NCBI GenBank assembly: GCA_031472005.1
Contig: PZJY01000012.1
Location: 186,001 to 250,000, forward strand
DNA: 64,000 bases
Source of the DNA: Tetracladium setigerum
Taxonomy: Eukaryota; Ascomycota; Leotiomycetes; Helotiales
Reading direction: 5' to 3'
Shown: in pieces, positions 57,493 to 64,000 of the stretch
Numbering within the stretch: the stretch's first letter is position 1
Layout of the letters: each line of letters begins with the position of its first letter
Translations under genes and position numbers: made by a program
Notes under the pieces: model-generated
The model's input: the letters and a program-made list of their open reading frames with translations, nothing else
Told to the model about the DNA's origin: nothing
Databases searched by the model: none

Positions 57493-59938
57493 ATGGCCAC
57501 CAAAACCGCAACAGTATTCATTGTCGATGTGGGTTCCTCAATGGGAGACTGCCATAATGGCAGGTCAACCACAGATCTCGAATACGGCCTGCAATACGTC
57601 TGGGACAAAATGGCAACGATCATGTCGAATGGTCGCAAAGGGGACAACATCGGCGTTATTGGGCTTCGCACTGATGACACGATCAATCCATTAAGTGATT
57701 CAGAGGAAGGATATGAGAATCTATCAGTCGTGATGGACCTGGGGCCAATGGAGGTTGGGAGTCTACAAAGTGTGCAGAATGTCTTGGTGCCGAGTAATAC
57801 TGAGGAGGGGGATGCGCTTTCGGCCGTTGTTTTGGCGGCGCATCACATTGAAAAGTTTACGACGCTGAAGTCGGGGAAGCCAGGGAGTTTTGTGAGGACG
57901 ATCATTTTACTTACCAATGGCGAGGGGTTATGAGTGACGAGGATGTGGGGGGAATCGCGGAGAAGCTGAATGAGCTTAAGATTGCTCTGACTATTGTGTG
58001 AGTTTGCATGACTGGATTTGGCTGGATTTGAAGTGGCTAATTCCGGGATAGTGGTATCGATTTTGATTCTGAAGAATCAAATTTCGTGGAGGAGGATAAA
58101 TCGTCGGTGAAGAGAGGGAATGAGGCCGTCCTGAAAGAGTTGTCGGACAAGTGCGATGAGAGTATTCTCGGAACCGCCGCGGAGGTCGTTGAAAGTCTCG
58201 GTACGCCAACTGTGAAGGAAGTCAGGTCGATAAAAACATACGAAGGGTTTCTTGAACTTGGAGATCCCACAAAGTACCCAGACTCGTCAATGCGAATCAG
58301 TGTTGTACGATACCCCAAGACGAAGATCGCCAAGGCAGTTTCGGCAAGCAAGTTCGTCGACCAAGAAATCACAACCGATGATCAAGCTCCAGGTCTCTTG
58401 CCAGTCAAGAATTCAATTGCATACCAGGTTCAGGATTCTTCCAGTGGATCATTGGAGTGGATAGATGTGCAGCGTGATGAGTTGGCACGAGGTTATCTAT
58501 ATGGACGAACTATAGTGCCATTCAGTGAGGATGATGTCAATGTTGCTAAAATTGCATCGGAGAGGAGCTTCACCATCATGGGCTTCATTCCAAGCGACAA
58601 GGTTGGGGCACTCAGAATTCCAGCCTGAAAGTTTCGTTGCTAACTAAATTCAGTATGCAAGATATCTCACCATGGGCGAGAGCTCGATCACTCTAGCACC
58701 AACCTCAGACAATGAGGCAAGAATGGCACTTTCTTCCTTTGTGCGAGCGCTCCACGAACTGGACTCATATGCAGTTGCTAGACTCGTCCTTAAGGACGGG
58801 AAAGACCCCCAAATTGTTCTCCTGGCTCCTTTGATCGAACCCGACATGGAAGCTTTGATTGATGTACCTCTACCATTTGCAGAGGATGTCAGAGTTTACC
58901 GATTCCCGCCTCTTGATAAAATAATCACAGCAAAAGGAGAAGTCGTTACCCAACATCGAAATCTTCCTACGGACGATCTGGCCGATGCCATGAGCGATTA
59001 TGTTGACAGTATGGATCTCTCGACATTCGGCGAGGATGATGAAGGGTAAGTTACGATCTTATGCTACTCGATTGTTGCCATACTGATCTTCTCCAGAAAC
59101 CCAGCCGAATACATGCCTTTCGAAGATACATATTCACCCAATATCCACCGGATTAATCAAGCGATCAGACATCGTGCGATTTACCCTGGTGGCGAGCTAC
59201 CTAAGGAACCTGCTCCTGTACTTACACAATGGCAAAATCCTCCTGAAAAGCTCGTGGAGCAGGCTTCAGGAGCTCTTGAGAGGCTCATTGCCACAGCAGC
59301 AGTCAAGAAAGGTAAAATTCTTACCTTTGTGGCTTACCAGCCTGCTAACATCTTGTTTTAGTCGATGAAAAGGTTAAGGGTAGGAAGGGACGCCCAATCG
59401 ATAAACCAAAGTCAAACCTCAATATCGACGATCTTCTCAAAAGCGTAAAGCGCGAGCGCATCAAGATCTCAAGTGATAACGCTATTCCCGAGTTCAAGCA
59501 GATGATCCAAGCGAACGCCCAGAACGACAACCTTGCAGACGCAGTAAAACAACTAGGCGTCATCACACGCGCGCTGATCACGAAAGCCGGCGCGAGTGGA
59601 ACTGGGTATGAGATGGCATATGCGAATATGAAAGTAATGAGGAAGGAGATGGTCGAAGGAGAGTATCCAGAAGCATACAACGAGTTTATTCAGGATTTAA
59701 AGAATCGTCTCGTCGAGAAAAGGTTGGTGAGAGAGGGTGATGAGCGCCTGTTCTGGTCAAAGATTAAGCCATATAATCTTGGTCTGATACGCAAGAGTGA
59801 GAGCTCCTTTTCCGACGCTTCGGAGGTCACGGCGGATGAGGTAAGTTCTTCCCTTTGCTCTGGGGGTAATTGTTTTTTTTGTCTAATGTGATTTAGTTCT
59901 TGACGATGCCGACTTCATTAACGATTCGAGGACGCTAG
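57493..59938 (+). CDS. KU80: Ku80 subunit of the Ku heterodimer (non-homologous end joining), frameshifted as read
   Basis: Six exons (57493-57997, 58052-58601, about 58654-59045, 59097-59311, 59362-59840, 59897-59938) give 727 residues after one correction. Ku80 pairs with Ku70 to bind DNA ends and start non-homologous end joining, and also acts at telomeres. The N-terminal vWA-like domain begins TVFIVDVGSSMGDCHNGRST and contains RKGDNIGVIGLRTDDT and TIILLTNGEG. The beta-barrel core covers about residues 230-520 (GYLYGRTIVPFSEDDVNVAK, SFTIMGFIPSDK, DSYAVARLVLKDGKDPQIVL, VYRFPPL). The helical C-terminal region follows (IPEFKQMIQANAQNDNLADA). In exon 1 the frame slips by -1 at GGGG 57924-57927; one added G reads NGEG-VMSDEDVGGIAEKL. 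Introns are 50-56 nt. The identity is firm. Confidence 0.93.
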
Positions 59939-60817
59939 ATGATATAGGATCTATCAGGCGTAGAGATGGGTGATAGCGAATTGTTGCATCGAATTTGATG
60001 GGCTTTAGATGGCTTGTAGCCATGTTGTACTTCTCTACTTAGAGGTTATTAGCATAATGTGTCAGGTAACCATGAATGAAATGAACTATCCAACAAGAAC
60101 TGGTATCTTTCATGAAAGTAGGAGTCCTCTCTTCTCCCAATATGGAAGTTCAGGTTTGTTTTCTTCCAACGCGGAAAAACAAGCGAGGAGGGAGGCCTGG
60201 CTCGCTTCAAACCACGCTAGGCTCCACTGCCGGTGTACCTGCAGATTTGTCGTCTCACAGTTCAACTCTCCCTCAACTCACCATCTCCCCAAATTTCCTT
60301 CGCCAAATTTGTTTCTTTTTGCGTCGAAACGTGCGTTTCTCTACCTGAACCACCTGAGTGCGGCCTCTGAGTTTGAGTGAGTCAAATCGATCTCCCGTGT
60401 TCACCGTCACAGTCCATGCCCCAAGTTCCGAAGGCTTCAACTAAAAGCTTGGCTAGCGCTTTCCTCCAGAAATCATAATCAATTCTTGGGCAATCGCATT
60501 GTTTGAGAGATTCATGACATCCCCTCGTTTTCGAGAATCAATCGAGAAGTAAAACCAATGTCTCTGGGTCGATCCAGGGCAATAACACGTCTTTTTCCAC
60601 GATTCATCAATCTCCATTCAATCGCCAGATCGATCACTGCTGGTATCAACGTTAACCTGTCGAGCGAACCCCTCGCTCTGCAGAGCTCTGTTTACGGAGT
60701 TTTGTTTCTATTATGATTGTATTTGAGATTTTGGTCTGATACGCGCTCATTTAATCTTCAGCAAACACAACTTCTCTCGTCCTGTTCAACTTTCAAACAT
60801 CACCAACCACAAACAAG
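59939..60817. other. Intergenic region, no gene seen
   Basis: About 880 bases between Ku80 and the QIP-like gene. Open frames at 60009-60380 have no family features. The last 60 bases are C/A-rich, consistent with a leader. Confidence 0.4.
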
Positions 60818-63800
60818 ATGGACAAACTAGGTAAACTGCAAGCCCTGACGGGTGACCAGGATATCGTCAGTCAAATCATGAATGGAGATGACGGATGGGG
60901 AGAACCAAAATGGGAGCATTCTGTCAAGCCTTTGCATCTCTACGAGGGAACCGATTCGGACGATGACGAGCTCATCACTTCGGAGGGTCGTAGCAAGACG
61001 CGAGGTCAACCAAAGACGATGTCCCAACCTCTCGTTCAAGAATCTGGTCGTTTCAAGGAAGGATTTGCAGGTGTAGCAGGTACGATTGATGTTCTTCCCA
61101 ATTGTATGTAAAGAAAGCTGACTTGATGTAGATTTTGCCGATCCTGCTGAGAAGTTCAATGACTTCAAGCTGGGACAGCTGGCTTGGGAACATGAAAGCT
61201 TTTGTGCTTTAGGTGCAATCAAGAAATATCCATACACATTCATCGGATCGGCAAACCAGCAGAAGGTTAGTTTCTCCTCGTTGTAATGCCACTTCCTGCA
61301 CATGCTAACCATAATCAGGTTGCGGAACAGTTCTTCGACAAGAACCAGCTTCTGGATAAGAACACTTGGGACTTGTAAGTAAACTCAGTCTCCTTTCCGC
61401 ACTTCACTTTGTACAACGCTGAGCCTTGCGTTTCTCTCTTGCAGCTTCTACATCCATAAAAACAGGACCGGCTTCAGCGAGGTCGTGATCCTGATCCCTA
61501 CCTGTCAGTTCAAGAAATTCCTCGACAACATCAACAAGAAGCTAGGTATCAGCCTGGTCATTCCATCTGGATCCAGTAATCCCTTCGAAGTTGCATTTGG
61601 AATCGAAAGCATGCCTCATCCTCGGTATCTCGGCCGCTCAACTAGCAAAGACAAGTCGGACCGACTACAATTGAACGTCCCTCCCAATACATACAAAGTC
61701 GCAGGAGAGCCAAAAGATGGAAAGCCCACTGATAGGTCTCTTGAAGCTTTCAGAAGAAAGGTGAGATATTTTCTGCAGAGGGCAGCAATCCAAGAAGCGG
61801 CTATTTACAAGAAACTGCATATGATAAAGGCTAACACTCGTAGATTGAAATTCTCCAACTCTCCCAAAAGGCAAAGAATAAAGCAAAAGGCGAGAGAAAG
61901 AAGGCCGAACGCATTGTCGAACGAAGACAATGGAGCCAATCCATCAAGCGAGTACAACGCTACCTTGGACTTCGGGAGACAAGCGACAAAACTAAGTCTG
62001 CTCCAGAGGACCCTATGGCTAGATATGACTGGGGATATGTTGCACCAGAGCTTCCTCCAATCATCTTTAATGCTGATCAGGTTGCCCCGTGCCCATTTGA
62101 TGACGAGCCAGTTTTCATTTGTGTGGATGTTGAAGCTTATGAGCGTGATAACAACAAAATCACTGAAATTGGCATTTGCACTCTTGATGTCAGAGACCTT
62201 GCTCAGAAAGCTCCAGGCGAAGGTGGAATGAACTGGATGGAAATGATTCGGTGTCGACATTTTCGCATTCGAGATTACAGCCACCTCAACAACACGGAGT
62301 TTGTCGTTGGTTGTGCGGATCGATTCGAGTTTGGGTATGTGAGTTGTCAGAAGATGATTTTTAAGCTAATAATATGTAGTGAAAGTGAATGGATCTCACT
62401 GAAAGATGCGCCAAGCGTTGTCGCCAGTTGCTTCAAGTACCCATTCTCCAAGCCAGGCAAAGTAAACCCAATCGACGACAGCACTCCAAAGCGCAACATT
62501 GTTCTAGTCGGCCATGATATCGGGCAAGATATCAACTACCTCCGCAAGATTGGGTATGATGTCTACAATCTTTCCAATATGAAGGAACATGTTGATACAG
62601 CATCGATGTGGAGATATCTTACCCGCGATCCCAATCCTAGAAACCTCGCCACCATTCTATCAGAGTTAGGAATTGTGGGATGGAATTTGCACAACGCAGG
62701 CAATGACGCTTCGTACACACTTCGTGCTATGATTGGAATTGCCATCAAGGCGATTGTCGACAAAGGAAAGGATAAGGAAACTTTCGATGCAGAGAAGCAA
62801 AAGAGAGGATCTCAGTATGTCCTCCATTCCTTTTGGGGGCATGGCTGATTTGCTAAATCTATCTATAGTGCTGTATCAGACGCGAAAGCAACTACACTGG
62901 AGAAGCAGGAAGAATGGCATTCCAATGCTGAAAGTGACGGCGGAGTGCCAATCAAGCCTCAAGCTAAAGCTCAAGGTTCAACTCCAATCGAATCCATCTC
63001 AGCCAAGCCAGCAAGTAAACCAGCAGATTATTCTTCCCAATTCAGCAAAGGTCCTTGGAAATATGAGCAGGTACAACCTGGAGAAGATTACTGGGCTCAG
63101 AACGACAATGATGAGACAGCTTGGGAAAACCCGAACCTGTCCCTAACACTTCTGCAGAAGCATGGGGTACTGATGGTTGGGGAATTTCCCTGGCACCTTC
63201 AAAGTATGTTGATTCGACTGAACAGAGAAAGGATATTCAACCAGAAAATGAAAGTCAGAAGGCAGAGCCTTCTGGAATACTTCCGTCAACTGACAAGAAG
63301 AACAAGCACACTCCAGGTCGCAGGAGATGGGGTAAAGGTCCTTGGGTCCATGGTGACGAGGAAGATCTAGGCCGCAAGAAGATTGTTAAAAGTCCTTGGA
63401 TGTATGACGATGATGAAGATGCTCCAGCCTGGGAAAAATCAGGCGAAGATGAAGTTATTGATACTACACCCCCAATCGCTTCTGAAGGAGATTTGGGCAC
63501 AGGAGTAGCAGCTCGTTTCACACTCGAGGGTGGTCACCAAGTCAAACAAGAAGTTACATACGACGGCTGGGGCATGCCTGAACCTCAGCAAGAAAACTCG
63601 AATTTTCATCAAGTTCAGCAAGAAGTAGAACTTGATGGCTGGGGAATGCCTATACACAATCAACAATCCTTCGCCACTCATCAAATCAAACAAGAAGAAG
63701 TAGCACTTGATGGCTGGGGAATGCCTCTACAAAATCAACAACACCCCCACGAACAAGACATCCCATCACACACCTCTACCCCTCCACCAGAAGAATACCT

Positions 63801-64000
63801 ATGCGATAATACTGGTAACAACACTTTCAATGATGAAGACATCCCAGCTGGCTACTCCCCCGGCCGCCGAAATAATCCCATTGCTGAAGCAATCGCCGAG
63901 TCTGCTGCTCGAAGCAGGCAACGAAGTGCAAGTACTTCTCAATCTGGCCCTCCACCTCCTCTTCCTTCATCGACTCGACAAAACTCCAAGCAAGGAAATA
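60818..64000 (+). CDS. DEDDh exonuclease-like protein with GW/WG repeats (QIP-like / Gfd2-YDR514C family), 3' end missing
   Basis: Seven exons are visible (60818-61079, 61132-61265, 61319-61374, 61445-61760, 61844-62334, 62380-62814, 62869 onward). The RNase H-like domain has all DEDDh residues: ICVDVEAYE (DxE), LVGHDIGQDINYL, and HNAGNDASYTLRAM (H..D). The N-terminus has GDDGWGEPKWEH. After the exonuclease domain a long disordered tail has Trp-Gly motifs: AEAWGTDGWG, RRRWGKGPW, and three copies of DGWGMP (about 63562, 63634, 63709) in a repeat of 24-25 residues. Such GW/WG tails bind Argonaute. This fits Neurospora QIP, the exonuclease that removes the siRNA passenger strand bound to QDE-2, but the domain also matches the Gfd2/YDR514C-like family, so the QIP call is an inference. 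The frame slips by -1 at CCC 63130-63132 (ENP-EPVPNTSAEAWG). The gene runs off the window. Confidence 0.75.

Noticed and set aside
1368..63132. Programmed -1 ribosomal frameshifting as the cause of the frame breaks
   Set aside because: The sites lack a shared slippery heptamer plus downstream structure, and they hit many unrelated conserved genes whose relatives are read in one frame. A missing base in the assembly is far simpler.

Overview
The window is nuclear DNA of a filamentous ascomycete (Pezizomycotina), most likely a plant-associated leotiomycete, though the class is an inference. Signs are short introns (about 45-110 nt, GT..CTAAC/CTAAT..AG), large pyrimidine-rich leaders, and families typical of the group (HET, 2EXR, fungal CorA-like, Stb3, GH28 polygalacturonase with a fungal CBM1). 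I can support 21 protein-coding genes, two of them cut by the window edges. I see no tRNA, rRNA, CRISPR array or intact transposon.

Layout. 1-8.6 kb: SARAF-like start (-), PBN1 (+), bZIP regulator (-), SDR (+), UMP-CMP-type kinase (-), viperin-type radical SAM enzyme (+). The pairs SARAF/PBN1, bZIP/SDR and kinase/viperin are divergent and share promoters. 9.7-15.8 kb: HET-domain gene, a 2EXR gene and a small membrane protein. 17.5-18.6 kb: Stb3-type Sin3-binding regulator (-). 18.65-27.9 kb: a gene-free stretch full of microsatellites and ending in a C-rich leader, upstream of a C2H2 zinc-finger gene (27.9-29.4 kb). 30.6-38.8 kb: an unknown multipass membrane protein, an ING/PHD chromatin protein and a single-exon gene derived from a Copia-type Pol beta-barrel. 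39.8-46.4 kb: a small unknown protein, a CorA-like membrane protein and a kinase-vWA protein. 47.6-49.6 kb: secreted polygalacturonase-CBM1 (-). 51-55.6 kb: two more 2EXR genes, one with a SAP domain, and a decayed tail copy between them. 56.4-64 kb: TMEM205-like protein (-), Ku80 (+), and a DEDDh-exonuclease protein with GW/WG repeats resembling the Argonaute partner QIP (+, runs off the end).

The most interesting locus is the divergent nucleotide kinase and viperin pair (6.2-8.6 kb). It has the same gene pairing as CMPK2/RSAD2 in vertebrates, where the two enzymes make an antiviral ddh-nucleotide. A GW-repeat exonuclease (RNA silencing) and a HET gene (non-self recognition) also lie in the window, but they are not clustered with the pair.

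A second strong pattern concerns data quality. About ten of the genes, including conserved ones (PBN1, Stb3, ING, Ku80), are interrupted by single-base -1 frameshifts, and each can be explained by one missing C or G in a C/G run. Restoring one base makes the coding length of each testable gene a multiple of three. Systematic under-calling of C/G homopolymers in the assembly is the simplest explanation. Splice sites quoted below were read by eye and may be off by a base or two.
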